DNA of 64,000 nt from Clostridiaceae bacterium (GTDB taxonomy: Bacteria; Bacillota; Clostridia; Christensenellales; CAG-917): assembly GCA_031289315.1 (NCBI GenBank), contig JAITPR010000008.1, positions 1 through 64,000 on the forward strand. Reading direction: 5' to 3'. This document shows, in pieces, positions 16,701-24,224 of this stretch. The notes beneath the pieces were generated by a model that had not been told where the DNA came from, made no database searches, and worked only from the letters and a program-made list of their open reading frames with translations. The position numbers and the translations under genes were made by a program. Every line of letters starts with the position of its first letter. The first letter of the stretch is position 1.

Positions 16701-17699
16701 ATGTGTGCCGTTAACGGGATTCTCCGGAAGCTCTATTTTGCCGGTCTTCGGGTCGGAATAACGGTAAACCACCGTCTTGTCGCCGATTTTGTTGGCGTTG
16801 GATGGAAATTCCCCGCCGTTGCCGCTTATAACCGCTTCGTAAACCGAATGCGGAGCGCTCCACTTCGCGTAAAGCGTCTTGTTACCGGAAAGGCTGTAGC
16901 CAAACCCGGAGTTATAGGCGTATCCGGAATAATCCGCGCTTTCGTACCAACCATCGAAAATCGCGCCTTCCTTAGTAGGCTCGTAAAAATATACCGTATC
17001 GCCTAAAGCATAACTAGCCGGGTTTCTAACGTCGTGAACGCCGCCGTTTAAGACGTACGTCAACTCAAACCGTCCCGTAGTGCCTGACGGAGCCTGTTGC
17101 TTGCCGTCGTCCGCCAGTCTATGTATAACGAGAACGTACAGTTTTAAGGAGCCGTCCTCCGCCGTGACCAAAACGTAATATGTGTTATCTCCGGGGACAA
17201 GCTCTACCGTTTTGCTGTTGATTACGTCGTTTGCGTCGATGTCCCTCGTCAAAATCCAACTGCTTTTGGAGTGAACCTCCACAACGTCCGAAACCGCGAA
17301 TATCCGCGCCGAATACGGAACGTCCAAAGTAAAGGTAATGGCTCCCGACTGTTTAAAGCCGTGGAAACGCGCCTGCGTCCCCGTCAATGCGTTGTGTGGA
17401 AGCCACTTTGCATATACCGCCATGTTTTCACTTAAAGGCATATCCAGCAAGGAATTTGCGGTAAATGGCTTTTGCCATGTACCCTTGTCCCAATACCAAC
17501 CGTCAAAATAAAAATCGTCCTTGACGGGGTCGGCGGGCATGCGTATTGTCTCCTCTCCGTTGGTGTTGACAGTGGCTACAACCGCGTCGTCCGAAATAAA
17601 TGAAAGCTCAAACTCTACCTTCGTATTGCACGCCGAAATCACCGCCGCAAAAGTCAACAGTGCCGCCGCTAAAGCAAGTATTTTAATTTTTATTTTCAT
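13740..17699 (-). CDS. InlB B-repeat (Listeria-Bacteroides repeat) lipoprotein, 1319 aa
   Basis: A lipoprotein signal (MKIKIKILALAAALLTFAAV, then ISAC) starts at the ATG at 17699, which has AAGGAAAA upstream. The mature protein has a Cadherin-like/beta segment, then about 14 beta-grasp repeats of the form Y.V.F..GG....P......P.R.GY.F.GW......G......T..AKW. Five of these (roughly 15.5-16.4 kb) are nearly identical units of 65 aa (195 bp), each with NNPNP and TVES blocks. A non-repeat domain of about 130 aa (LARNMYQTITLSQYLAFVAP onward) precedes the last repeat. There is no sortase motif, so lipid anchoring is expected. Probably a cell-surface adhesin or stalk; ligand unknown. Confidence 0.88.
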   Translation of the reverse strand: MKIKIKILALAAALLTFAAVISACNTKVEFELSFISDDAVVATVNTNGEETIRMPADPVKDDFYFDGWYWDKGTWQKPFTANSLLDMPLSENMAVYAKWLPHNALTGTQARFHGFKQSGAITFTLDVPYSARIFAVSDVVEVHSKSSWILTRDIDANDVINSKTVELVPGDNTYYVLVTAEDGSLKLYVLVIHRLADDGKQQAPSGTTGRFELTYVLNGGVHDVRNPASYALGDTVYFYEPTKEGAIFDGWYESADYSGYAYNSGFGYSLSGNKTLYAKWSAPHSVYEAVISGNGGEFPSNANKIGDKTVVYRYSDPKTGKIELPENPVNGTHKFLGWFYSTGERFDANTVLTGDIRLNAMWDYGVTVPGYTAYDVSFNTSGGSAVASAKSDTETGLVARPSRDPVKPGYSFVDWYADTSGTVPFNFGGVITGNTVVYAKWSAVTYTVTYEDAGENNPNPATYTVESPTITLLAPAARTGYNFTGWTDDGVIPAGSTGNKTFTATWEIVTYAITYINAGGNNPNPATYTVESPAITLLDPAARAGYTFAGWNNGGVIPAGSTGPKTFTAGWSVVTYSITYINAGENNPNPVTYTVESSVITLLDPAARVGYDFTGWTDGGVIPAGSTGNKTFRTTWEVVTYTITYINAGANNPNPSTYTVESPELILLNPAPRAGYDFTGWNNGGVIPTGSTGHKNFTAGWSIVTYTITYEDAGANNPNPTAYTVNSPTITLLNPVPRAGYEFDGWTDGGIIPTGSTGNKMFTALWTATEYAINYDLNGGENNAGNPSKYTAESDTIIIAPPTRRGYDFVSWSGDNIVITKGSTGNRNYSAVWELHVYTVSYVLGGGENAATNPQTYTVEFDTVVLADPTRAGYDFTGWSDGGTILKGSTGDKIFTASWDSGEYTVTLDFKGGAGGTESVTAIYGANLPQAVAPTKANAVFAGYYDAEAGGKLYYNVRMEGVSIWDKPHGGILYARWLDVYSISYILGGGENAAGNPVRYTEETETITLLDPTRDGYEFDGWLEGGVIPQGSAGNKTFTALWTPNEYTVSFSKAQFTVSFDLNGVAGTPPPPQVITETNGLVYPNSPERSGDYIFAGWYGNSEGNGSAYDFAARVDGDITLFAKWVQHYGTGEIDILARNMYQTITLSQYLAFVAPVSGTLTFNTLSYENSSANYIYYVGLYTDVYNPFYGTINKNLVAGTLNMSSFGSLTEHSMSVTAGVLYYLRIYPYSAYGQIITFSLDFEGDEPYEGGTAGESSGTETVTYGESFNLPVPSREGYTFGGWYDEPGGNGTRYTDETGASVIAWNKTEDTELYAYWI
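15520..16400. repeat. Five coding tandem repeats of 195 bp in the InlB-type gene
   Basis: The block encoding NNPNP recurs at about 15541, 15736, 15930, 16127 and 16321, a 195-bp period with very few differences. This points to recent expansion by unequal recombination or slippage. Confidence 0.85.
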
Positions 17700-17816
17700 A
17701 ACTTTTCCTTCGCGGCAAAACCGCATCGTTTTAGTTCTAATTTGGGCGTATACAACCCGCTGTGAATTGTCTATACTTTCCTATTTAATTATAATAAATT
17801 TATAGTGAAAAATCAA

Positions 17817-17990
17817 GGGGGGAGGACAATTCGCGGTGATAAAATATTTTTAGGTTATTTTTAAGGATAAAATTGTCTGAAAGCACAGGGCGTAGCACCG
17901 CTACGGACGAGCATTTCAGACGATTTTAGACTAAAAAGAGCCGAAAAGATTTACTTAGAAGGCAAGTCGTCTCAGAGGATTTTTCACACT
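17817..17990. repeat. Family A, copy A2
   Basis: Starts GGGGGGAGGACAATTCGC, runs through AAAATATTTTTAGG and AAGGATAAAATTGTCTG, a CGTAGC-ACC-GCTACG hairpin, GCATTTCAGACG, AAAAGAGCCGAAAAGATT and AAGTCGTC, and ends in a decayed AGGATTTTTCACACTC. It lies upstream of the InlB-repeat gene. Confidence 0.8.
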
Positions 17991-18046
17991 CAAAGTCAAT
18001 ACCCGAAGCCGAACAAATAAATGTATCGCAATAAATAAAACGGTAT

Positions 18047-18073
18047 TAAAAAAGCGGTATTTCTTAACCGCCC
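18047..18073 (-). terminator. Terminator after the exonuclease gene
   Basis: On the minus strand GGCGGTTAAGAAATACCGC is followed by TTTTTT. It lies about 45 nt after the stop at 18119. Nothing else is seen in 17991-18118. Confidence 0.7.
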
Positions 18074-18118
18074 TTTAATACTCTATCCTTTACCACAGCG
18101 CAACATTTGAGATTTAGC

Positions 18119-19186
18119 CTAACGTTTAGGCTTCTTTACGGCGCGCAGAATATCGCCTAAGGTTGCCGCAGGGGCGCCTTTGGTGCGTACGTCGGGCGGC
18201 GCCGGTTTCTTCTCGTTTAATTTATAGTCGTCGGGATTAGGCAGAATTATTTCCTCCCGCTCCTTGTTTAAAATTTGCAACAGGGCGTCCATTTCAATAA
18301 TTTGTGCGGAAAAAGTACCCGCAGACAGCCCGTCCTTCAGCGCCAAATACCGTCCGCATTCCTTTTCACCGTGTTTGACGAATATGTGCGTGTCCTCTAT
18401 CTGCCGCGAATATATGCCGCCGCCGTTGACGACCTCTTGAAGTACGCCCCATATAAAAAGCGGGTCGTCGTTTTCAAGCGCGCGGCTGAAAGTCACCCTC
18501 TTGCCATTTAGCGCGGCATTCTCCACGCTATTAACGGGCTTGACCTTAAACGCGTTATCCGCGAAAAGCTTGGCTCTGTACTTGCGTTCGCGGTTGACGG
18601 CGCGCCTTTCGCTTAAGCTTGCCGACGACGTACGGCAATGCGGAAACAGTTCGGCTAAGCCTTCCATATTCGTTTCTTTTTCCGCACAAAGCTTTTCGGC
18701 TATGCGCATAGTAGCCTCCGCGTCATCGCAACTTTTGTGCCAGTTGCTTTGCTCCACTCCCAACTGCTGGCAAATCGAACTTAGATTGAACGACTTGGCT
18801 TCCGGATGCAAGCTCTTGAATACCGTTTGCGTGTCCATAGCCTCATAGTCCATGGTGTCAAACCCGTAACGCTCGCACGCAGTGTTGATAAAGCCTATGT
18901 CGCTATCCACGGAATGTCCAGCCACAATTTGGTTTTCCGCGGTTAAAACCCTCTTTATATCCTCGTAATGTGCCGGAAACGGTGCGGAACGCAAAAACCG
19001 TTCCTTGCTATACGCAAGCGTGATTTCCGGGTCACCGCTGTACCTCCCCAGTTGAAACTGCGCCTCCGGATTCATCACAATATCTCTTTTTTCAAGCACG
19101 CCGAAAGCCCCGTCACATAAAACGTAGCCGAATGTACACATGTGCGCGCCGTCGGAGCACTCTATATCAAAAAATAAATATCTCAT
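18119..19186 (-). CDS. DEDDh 3'-5' exonuclease (DnaQ-like)
   Basis: A 355-aa protein with the exonuclease fold in residues 1-170: FFDIECS (Exo I, DxE), GHSVDSDIGFIN (Exo II) and WHKSCDDAEAT (Exo III, with His and Asp). Such domains degrade single-stranded DNA or RNA 3' to 5'. The C-terminal half has RKYRAKLFAD followed by a segment RVTFSRALENDDPLF, reminiscent of the BRCT-like or linker regions found in stand-alone DnaQ homologues; this is not certain. It is not fused to a polymerase. A terminator follows the gene. Confidence 0.8.
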   Translation of the reverse strand: MRYLFFDIECSDGAHMCTFGYVLCDGAFGVLEKRDIVMNPEAQFQLGRYSGDPEITLAYSKERFLRSAPFPAHYEDIKRVLTAENQIVAGHSVDSDIGFINTACERYGFDTMDYEAMDTQTVFKSLHPEAKSFNLSSICQQLGVEQSNWHKSCDDAEATMRIAEKLCAEKETNMEGLAELFPHCRTSSASLSERRAVNRERKYRAKLFADNAFKVKPVNSVENAALNGKRVTFSRALENDDPLFIWGVLQEVVNGGGIYSRQIEDTHIFVKHGEKECGRYLALKDGLSAGTFSAQIIEMDALLQILNKEREEIILPNPDDYKLNEKKPAPPDVRTKGAPAATLGDILRAVKKPKR

Positions 19187-19332
19187 GTAAAAGTTAAATG
19201 CGCGCCCGCAAAAAATCTACAGACACGCGGTTCCTTATATGCTTTTATCGATGAATGTATCCGTGTAAGCCCCTTTTCACTTCGACATCATAATGATAAC
19301 ATTCCTAAGTGGAAATAGCAAGATAAACATAT

Positions 19333-19496
19333 GGGTGTGGACAATTCGAGGGAATAAAATATTTTTAAGGATAAAATTGTCTGAAAGCACAGGGCATAGC
19401 ACTGCTACGGACGAGCATTTTAGACGGTTTTAGACCAAAAAGAGGCGAAAAGATTTTCTTGTCTAGCAAGTCGTCAACGCGGATTGTCCACTCCCC
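19333..19496. repeat. Family A, copy A3 (joined to a family B element)
   Basis: The best-preserved ends: GGGTGTGGACAATTCGAGG on the left and ACGCGGATTGTCCACTCCCC on the right. The interior matches A2 (AAGGATAAAATTGTCTGAAAGCACAGGGC and so on). Only about 10 bp separate it from the family B copy at 19506. Confidence 0.85.
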
Positions 19497-19505
19497 GTAA
19501 GGGCG

Positions 19506-19620
19506 GTTCCTTTTGGATAGCCCAAAGGAACTGAAAACCGCAAGCTTGAAGCTTGACACTGATAACCTGAAAACGCGATTGCCGCAAGGATTAAAATTCT
19601 TACGCTCAATCGCGTTTTTA
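19506..19620 (+). repeat. Family B, copy B2 (divergent)
   Basis: Modules in order: GTTCCTTTTGG/CC.AAAGGAAC (19506-19531), CAAGCTTGAAGCTTG (19540-19554), and the large hairpin AAAACGCGATTG / CAATCGCGTTTT with a degenerate top (19569-19620). The stem differs from other copies by a paired G-to-A/C-to-T change. This copy is not directly behind a stop codon in its own polarity. The remainder of 19187-19741 shows no gene. Confidence 0.8.
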
Positions 19621-19741
19621 AATTTATTAATGTTAATCCCCTCGCTTTTCCTTTGTTTTTTCTTTTCCGCCCTCTTGGCGAAACCATATTTTTAGGGTTA
19701 TTAGCGTTTAAACATCAAATTCTCATTTTTTAAATCTGTAT

Positions 19742-20506
19742 TTAAACGCTTACGTTATCAATAAAATTAATTATACTTGCCGCGGGTAAAGCAAAACAAG
19801 TACCGTAGTTAACATTACCCTGCGCGTCCCGCAATCTAAAGGTTGTTACACCTATCAATTCGCCCTTACCGTTAAACAGAGGTCCGCCGCTGTTCCCCTC
19901 ACTTATTATAAGAGATAACTGTATCGCTTCGATAACCTCACCTTCGTACGCAATTTCACGCAACGGTGCGGCTACATTGCCGCCGGAATACGCAAGTCCG
20001 TAACCGCTTCCGTTACCGATTGTATGAACTTCCTCTCCGAACCGCAATTTTCCCGATTCGGCAATGTTAAAATACGCCTCCGTGACACGGCTCAATTTAA
20101 GCAACGTCAAATCATACTCGTCCGATATGGCTATTATCTCCGCTTCAGAGTACTCCTCCTCGTTATAAAAACGAACGGCTATTTTCGCGTAAACCTCATA
20201 CTCTTCCGTTTGATAATTGAAACCTCTTACGACATGGCGGTTTGTTAAAATCAAGCCGTCATTACTGATTACGGTTCCGGTTGCAAGACCTATAGCATTA
20301 TCGTCGGCATCGCTTACCCGTATTTCCGTAACCGCCGGCAGATACCTTACGCAAAGCTCTTCCGCACTGTAAATTAAAGGCGTGTTTTCATTACAAGAAC
20401 TAGCAACCGCCGCCAAAAACAAGATAATCAGAAAAAGGACACAGCGCTTTTCGTATTCTCCTGTCGACGTTATTAAAGTGCCGTTATGTTTACTCTTTTT
20501 CTTCAT
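19742..20506 (-). CDS. Trypsin-like (HtrA-type) serine protease lipoprotein
   Basis: A 254-aa protein. An N-terminal hydrophobic segment (RCVLFLIILFLAAVASSC) ends in a lipobox-like SSC, suggesting a lipid-anchored extracytoplasmic protease. The catalytic triad is visible: His in ILTNRHVVRG, Asp in DEYDLTLLKL, and Ser in SEGNSGGPLF. There is no PDZ domain, so it is shorter than DegP/HtrA. The start at 20506 (MKKKSK) is preferred, because the upstream extension to 20572 runs into a family A repeat fragment. Confidence 0.85.
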   Translation of the reverse strand: MKKKSKHNGTLITSTGEYEKRCVLFLIILFLAAVASSCNENTPLIYSAEELCVRYLPAVTEIRVSDADDNAIGLATGTVISNDGLILTNRHVVRGFNYQTEEYEVYAKIAVRFYNEEEYSEAEIIAISDEYDLTLLKLSRVTEAYFNIAESGKLRFGEEVHTIGNGSGYGLAYSGGNVAAPLREIAYEGEVIEAIQLSLIISEGNSGGPLFNGKGELIGVTTFRLRDAQGNVNYGTCFALPAASIINFIDNVSV

Positions 20507-20521
20507 AGCTTCCGCCTTATA

Positions 20522-20567
20522 AGGGTGTGGACAATTTGTCGTCACCGCGGATTGCCCACACTCCCTT
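20522..20567. repeat. Family A, copy A4: ends-only internal-deletion derivative
   Basis: AGGGTGTGGACAATTTG is followed at once by TCGTCACCGCGGATTG and CCCACACTCCCT. Both terminal inverted repeats remain and the roughly 120-bp interior is missing. It lies in the upstream region of the protease gene. Confidence 0.8.
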
Positions 20568-20714
20568 ATCATATATTTAAATATTTTTTATTTTACCTTG
20601 CGTCTTCACTTGTAAACGCAAATCAGTTTTACACTTATCAATACATATTTTTTTGCTACCTCTAAAGCACGTATGAAGGGTACGGATAGTCCAAAAAGGA
20701 ATATACCTTTATTG

Positions 20715-21353
20715 CTATTTTATCGGCTCAAAAAATACGTCCGTAAATTTTACGGAAAAATTAATCCACCCATCGGAATTTGAGAAATGAGTACGTACAC
20801 AAGCCCAAAATTTTATTGCCGTCTTAACTGTAGGCGGCATTAATGACACTCTATACATACAAAATATCGGCTCTTTTGACTTCAAAGCCTCTCCCAACCG
20901 ATTGTATTCGTCAACGGAAAAATTTGGATTGATTAAAATCATCTTATTGCTAAGATCGTCGTCGTCACTGCCCGGGTAGGGTGTTGCCAACATTCGGGAT
21001 AGAATGTCCATAATCAAGACGTTTTCTTTGTATTCTATACTTTTCAGATAAACGTCATAATAACTGCATGCTAAAAGATAACGTACGCCTGCGGATTTTT
21101 TTAACATGGCGACTATTTCAAGATTTAAGCCTTTTCCAACGGCGTACGGTATAATCACTTTTTCATCTACCGTAGCACGGTCTGCCGCCTTTACCCGCCA
21201 TATAAGCCCTTCGTCAAAATTAATTCCCGATAGCTTGTGTTCTATCACCGGAATGTAACCTCCGTACAGGTAATCGTATATAAACGCCAAAAGAAAATAG
21301 TACAAATCCTCTAAATACATATGAATGGAAAAATCAGTTTGACTATATTGCAT
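20715..21353 (-). CDS. Unknown protein, candidate third immunity-type gene
   Basis: A 212-aa soluble protein that I do not recognise. It starts MQYSQTDFSIHMYLEDLYYF with GGAG 7 nt upstream, and has no signal peptide or membrane helix. It is rich in aromatic residues, with an acidic patch YPGSDDDDLS near the middle. It is the last gene of a same-strand run headed by the HYH/HAFFG-tailed membrane protein. The spacer before it contains a decayed sequence (about 21391-21420) resembling the toxin-tip remnant upstream of the neighbouring immunity-like gene. By position it may be an immunity protein, but this is inference. Confidence 0.55.
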   Translation of the reverse strand: MQYSQTDFSIHMYLEDLYYFLLAFIYDYLYGGYIPVIEHKLSGINFDEGLIWRVKAADRATVDEKVIIPYAVGKGLNLEIVAMLKKSAGVRYLLACSYYDVYLKSIEYKENVLIMDILSRMLATPYPGSDDDDLSNKMILINPNFSVDEYNRLGEALKSKEPIFCMYRVSLMPPTVKTAIKFWACVRTHFSNSDGWINFSVKFTDVFFEPIK

Positions 21354-21390
21354 ATTATGTTCTCCACTATATTTCTTTATGTAAATTATC

Positions 21391-21421
21391 GCTTATCGTT
21401 GTTTATGCAACGGTAAGCGAT
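21391..21421 (-). pseudogene. Very decayed toxin-tip remnant / inverted repeat
   Basis: The minus strand reads GCTTACCGTTG..CAACGATAAGC, closely parallel to the better-preserved remnant at 21887-21946 (GCTTGCCGTTG..CAACGGCAAGC). Both form an inverted repeat. The aligned stretch CAACGATAAGCGAT matches CAACGGCAAGCGGT. The homology is short, so confidence is modest. Confidence 0.35.
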
Positions 21422-21462
21422 AAACCCACGTTATTAGACTGATATAATTTTGTCTGCTCTAT

Positions 21463-21876
21463 TTAGCTGTTTTCCTCTTGACTTGCCCTTAACGCGAAGT
21501 ATTTGTCAAGCACTGCCCAAGCCTTTTTATCTTCTTCATTGCCCTTAATTTTCGCATCTGGAAAATACATAAGGTAGGGGAACATGCCATCAGAATAAAC
21601 GCCCAGATCGCTTGCTCGGCAAAGTAGTAGCTTTTCCTTGCCGTCTTCGCGGTATAATTCAAATTCGACAGGACCGAAGTCACCCGGAGTACAAACCTTT
21701 TCGCTATCCGGAGCTTTGCAAAGCGGGCGCTTCATAGCTTCTTTTATCTCTTTAATAACGTCGCATTCGCGAATATCTTCCGTGAATATGAATAGTCTTT
21801 CTCCGTCGTTAGACCATAATATTGATGCCGCAAACACGTCCTCATAAAAAATACACACTTTTTCTATCTTAGTCAT
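21463..21876 (-). CDS. Immunity-like protein, paralogue 1
   Basis: A 137-aa soluble acidic protein: MTKIEKVCIFYEDVFAAS, ILWSNDGERLFIFTEDIREC and KVCTPGDFGPVEF. It is clearly paralogous to the next gene (21994-22410) over its first about 75 residues, with the C-terminal third diverged. Such duplicated small genes behind a toxin-tailed gene are typical of polymorphic-toxin immunity arrays. The start at 21876 is chosen over an upstream ATG because the alignment with the paralogue begins there and the upstream codons belong to a toxin-tip remnant. The fold is not recognised. Confidence 0.65.
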   Translation of the reverse strand: MTKIEKVCIFYEDVFAASILWSNDGERLFIFTEDIRECDVIKEIKEAMKRPLCKAPDSEKVCTPGDFGPVEFELYREDGKEKLLLCRASDLGVYSDGMFPYLMYFPDAKIKGNEEDKKAWAVLDKYFALRASQEENS

Positions 21877-21886
21877 ATTTTCTCTC

Positions 21887-21931
21887 TTATACCGGCAATC
21901 CGAAAAATGCGTGATACCGCTTGCCGTTGTA
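21887..21931 (-). pseudogene. Orphan toxin C-terminal tip
   Basis: Between two stop codons on the minus strand lie the codons for YNGKRYHAFFGLPV, then TAA. The end HAFFGLP-V/A is the same as the C terminus of the full-length gene at 22424-23554 (HAPHAFFGLPA). It sits directly upstream of an immunity-like gene, as the full-length toxin tail sits upstream of the paralogue. Confidence 0.7.
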
Positions 21932-21993
21932 TTAAACAACGGCAAGCCACATATCAGTTACTGACGGCAAAATTAAGCCGCAAGAAGCTTAAA

Positions 21994-22410
21994 CTATTCT
22001 TCGCTAATTTGTTTTAGCCGCAGTTCAAAGTAATCGTCTAACAGCTTTTTTATTTTTTTGCCGTTCTTATATGTTTCTATTTGGCGATTGAGAAAATAAT
22101 CAAGATACGGAAACATATTCATAGAGTAGTATCCTTGATCTAACTCATTATACAGCCAGTAGCATTCAACCCCGTTAATATCATTATATCTTGACACCTC
22201 AATAGGACCGAAGTCACCCGGAGTACAAACCTTTTCGCTATCCGGAACTTTGCGAAGCGGGCGCTTCATAGCTTCTTTTATCTCTTTAATAAAGTCGCAC
22301 TCTCTAATATCTTCCGTGAAGATATAAAGTCTTTCTCCGTCGTTAGACCACAATATTGATGCCTCAAATACGTCTTCATATAACATGCACATTTTTTCAA
22401 GATTTGTCAT
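21994..22410 (-). CDS. Immunity-like protein, paralogue 2
   Basis: A 138-aa soluble protein: MTNLEKMCMLYEDVFEAS, ILWSNDGERLYIFTEDIREC and KVCTPGDFGPIEV. Nearly identical to the gene at 21463 over residues 1-75, it then diverges to YWLYNELDQGYYSMNMFPYLDYF. It begins only about 14 nt after the stop of the toxin-tailed membrane protein, so the two are probably co-transcribed. I infer that it neutralises the C-terminal domain of that protein; no domain is recognised. Confidence 0.65.
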   Translation of the reverse strand: MTNLEKMCMLYEDVFEASILWSNDGERLYIFTEDIRECDFIKEIKEAMKRPLRKVPDSEKVCTPGDFGPIEVSRYNDINGVECYWLYNELDQGYYSMNMFPYLDYFLNRQIETYKNGKKIKKLLDDYFELRLKQISEE

Positions 22411-22423
22411 ATTTCACCTATTT

Positions 22424-23554
22424 TTATGCCGGCAACCCAAAAAACGCGTGCGGAGCATGTGTACCCGGTGAACCTCTTAATGGAATTTCAGATATTGAGT
22501 GATAGTGAAACATATATCCACTTTCAATAGTGCCATGATTTTCCGGATAATACTTTGGCGTTCGCGAAGAATATCCCACAACGTCAAGTACCATAAAAAT
22601 ATAAGTTTCACTAACTGAATAAATACTTCCAATCATATCTTTATTTGGTTCAACAATACTAGGTACGGCTATGGGTACATTCATTATATACGTAGCCATT
22701 GCAGCACTAATCGGCGAAACCGATAGATATATCTGACCTTTGGGATCAACAAAACACAGCCAATATTGCCCCTTTGGCAATACTTTTATATTTTCCTTTG
22801 TTCTTGCTTGCGTTTGCACTTTTGTTCCGCTTATTGTGACGGTCGGTGTTTGGGCTATTGTAAAGGAAGACTTAACAAGATTAAATATATCTTGCGCTTT
22901 ATTGGTTAAATCTGAAAACAAGCCGCCAATCGCCCCTTGAAAGTCGGGATTTATCGCAACAGATATAACAACTACGCCAAGCAGAACAAGAGCAAGAGAC
23001 AGCGCCACGCTTGCAGAAAACGTTAATACCAAGCACTCGTTTACGCCGTCGGTATTAAACGTTTCTAATAAATATACTCTTTCGCCGTCATGTTCCACAT
23101 AGACGTCGTTTCTCTCCTCGTCTAAGGTAGGTTCGACCGCTTTATTGAAAACTTCTATAATCCCGTTATCATCGTAGTACGTTACCGTAAGATATAACTG
23201 CCCGGTTGAAAGATTGTAGTACGTATCGTATTTTTTTCTTACCGCCTCTCCGCTTGCCAAATAATCAAATCCGGATAACTCACCTAAGGAAGCCAACTTT
23301 TCACCGGAAAACCTCAATCCGCCGTCTTCCACGCCCGCATCGTATGTGTCAAACTCTGAAATTATCTCTCTCATTTGTTCTTCGTAGGTAACACCTATAG
23401 ACTCAATTGTTCTGACGCTATAGTCCGTAAGCTCCTCCGGCACGGGTATGTACGTATTTATTCCCATCATTTTCGGAAGTATAAACATTCCGGCAAGGAC
23501 TATAATTGCCGCTATACAGACAATTAAAAATCCTCTTTTTTTCAAGGCTCTCAT
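22424..23554 (-). CDS. Membrane protein with polymorphic-toxin-like C terminus
   Basis: A 376-aa protein starting at the ATG at 23554, which has GGAG 9 nt upstream; a TTG at 23569 overlaps that site. It has an N-terminal membrane helix (about 8-27), an extracytoplasmic part of about 150 aa, a second helix (about 178-202, VALSLALVLLGVVVISVAI) and a soluble C-terminal region. The last residues, MFHYHSISEI..HAPHAFFGLPA, match the HYH...H.FFG tail common at the ends of Rhs/LXG-type and other contact-dependent toxins in Bacillota. Two paralogous small genes and toxin-tip remnants follow. No catalytic domain can be assigned, so toxin activity is inferred. Confidence 0.55.
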   Translation of the reverse strand: MRALKKRGFLIVCIAAIIVLAGMFILPKMMGINTYIPVPEELTDYSVRTIESIGVTYEEQMREIISEFDTYDAGVEDGGLRFSGEKLASLGELSGFDYLASGEAVRKKYDTYYNLSTGQLYLTVTYYDDNGIIEVFNKAVEPTLDEERNDVYVEHDGERVYLLETFNTDGVNECLVLTFSASVALSLALVLLGVVVISVAINPDFQGAIGGLFSDLTNKAQDIFNLVKSSFTIAQTPTVTISGTKVQTQARTKENIKVLPKGQYWLCFVDPKGQIYLSVSPISAAMATYIMNVPIAVPSIVEPNKDMIGSIYSVSETYIFMVLDVVGYSSRTPKYYPENHGTIESGYMFHYHSISEIPLRGSPGTHAPHAFFGLPA

Positions 23555-23761
23555 ATAAACTTTCTCCAAAAAAAATATTTTTTCTTTATGCTATCAAACG
23601 TAGTTGCCGTTGTCAAGCATTACTTTGATTTTTGCAATTTGCCTTTCAATCCCGTATCCCAATTTCCGCATATTTGCGCGAATTAATCGGTTCGGGCGGT
23701 GGTTTCATGTCTGCATGGGTAGAGTTCTCCTTTATAAGGTATTTTCTATCGACTTAATGAT

Positions 23762-23781
23762 AACACTCTATATATAGAGTG
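23762..23781. promoter_or_regulatory. Perfect 20-bp palindrome, likely operator of the XRE gene
   Basis: ACACTCTATATATAGAGTGT is perfectly symmetric. It lies 40 bp upstream of the HTH gene start in the divergent spacer to the toxin-tailed gene, and its centre could serve as a -10 element. XRE regulators bind such sites; binding here is inferred. Confidence 0.6.
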
Positions 23782-23820
23782 TCAAGTACTGCGCTCAATA
23801 TATTTAGTAAAATAATCTAT

Positions 23821-24033
23821 ATGAAAGAATTTGCGGTAAAGTTTTTAGAATTGCGAAAAGAAGCAAAATTAAGTCAGGCGCAAATTGCGAAAGCTTTAGG
23901 CGTTAGTTTTAGCATAGTTTGTTATTGGGAAACGGATAAAAGTGAGCCGTCCATTGTAAATCTTGTTAAAATCGCTAAATTCTTCAACGTATCTGCGGAT
24001 TATCTTTTAGGTCTATCGGATTTTGAGTGGTAG
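23821..24033 (+). CDS. XRE-family HTH transcriptional regulator
   Basis: A 70-aa protein that is essentially one Cro/C1-type HTH domain: LRKEAKLSQAQIAKALGVSF, SIVCYWETDKSEPSIVNLVK and the C-terminal VSADYLLGLSDF. The start at 23821 gives the standard domain; an upstream start at 23779 would overlap the palindrome. No strong Shine-Dalgarno is seen, so it may be translated from a nearly leaderless message. It is divergent from the toxin-tailed gene, so it may control that operon or itself. Confidence 0.85.
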   Translation: MKEFAVKFLELRKEAKLSQAQIAKALGVSFSIVCYWETDKSEPSIVNLVKIAKFFNVSADYLLGLSDFEW

Positions 24034-24224
24034 CACGGCGTACTTGCGCGGAGTTGCCACCTTAAGCACAATCAAAAGGTTCTATATCCCAAAGGCGTAA
24101 ATCCGGTCAACTTCGACACGCGATTCCGTGAAGAATAAACACACGGTAAGCGGAGCGAATACTAATAAATTTAGAACACTGTTCAGTAAGAATTAATCAG
24201 ATACACGGTAAGACTGATGACTTA
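24034..24224. other. Non-coding spacer with direct repeats of a family B edge
   Basis: CACGGTAAG...ACTAATAAATTTA occurs at about 24134-24166 and again at 24203-24237, the second running into the family B hairpin. The same edge (ACGTAAG...TACTAATAAATTTAAAAA) flanks copy B7 at 37990. No gene is seen. Confidence 0.5.

Noticed and set aside
13740-17699. Sortase-anchored adhesin.
   Set aside because: No LPXTG-type motif or C-terminal helix; the N-terminal lipobox points to lipid anchoring instead.
24060-24130. A stretch with GGTTCTATATCCC looked like a decayed tRNA T-arm.
   Set aside because: No acceptor or anticodon stem could be paired around it.
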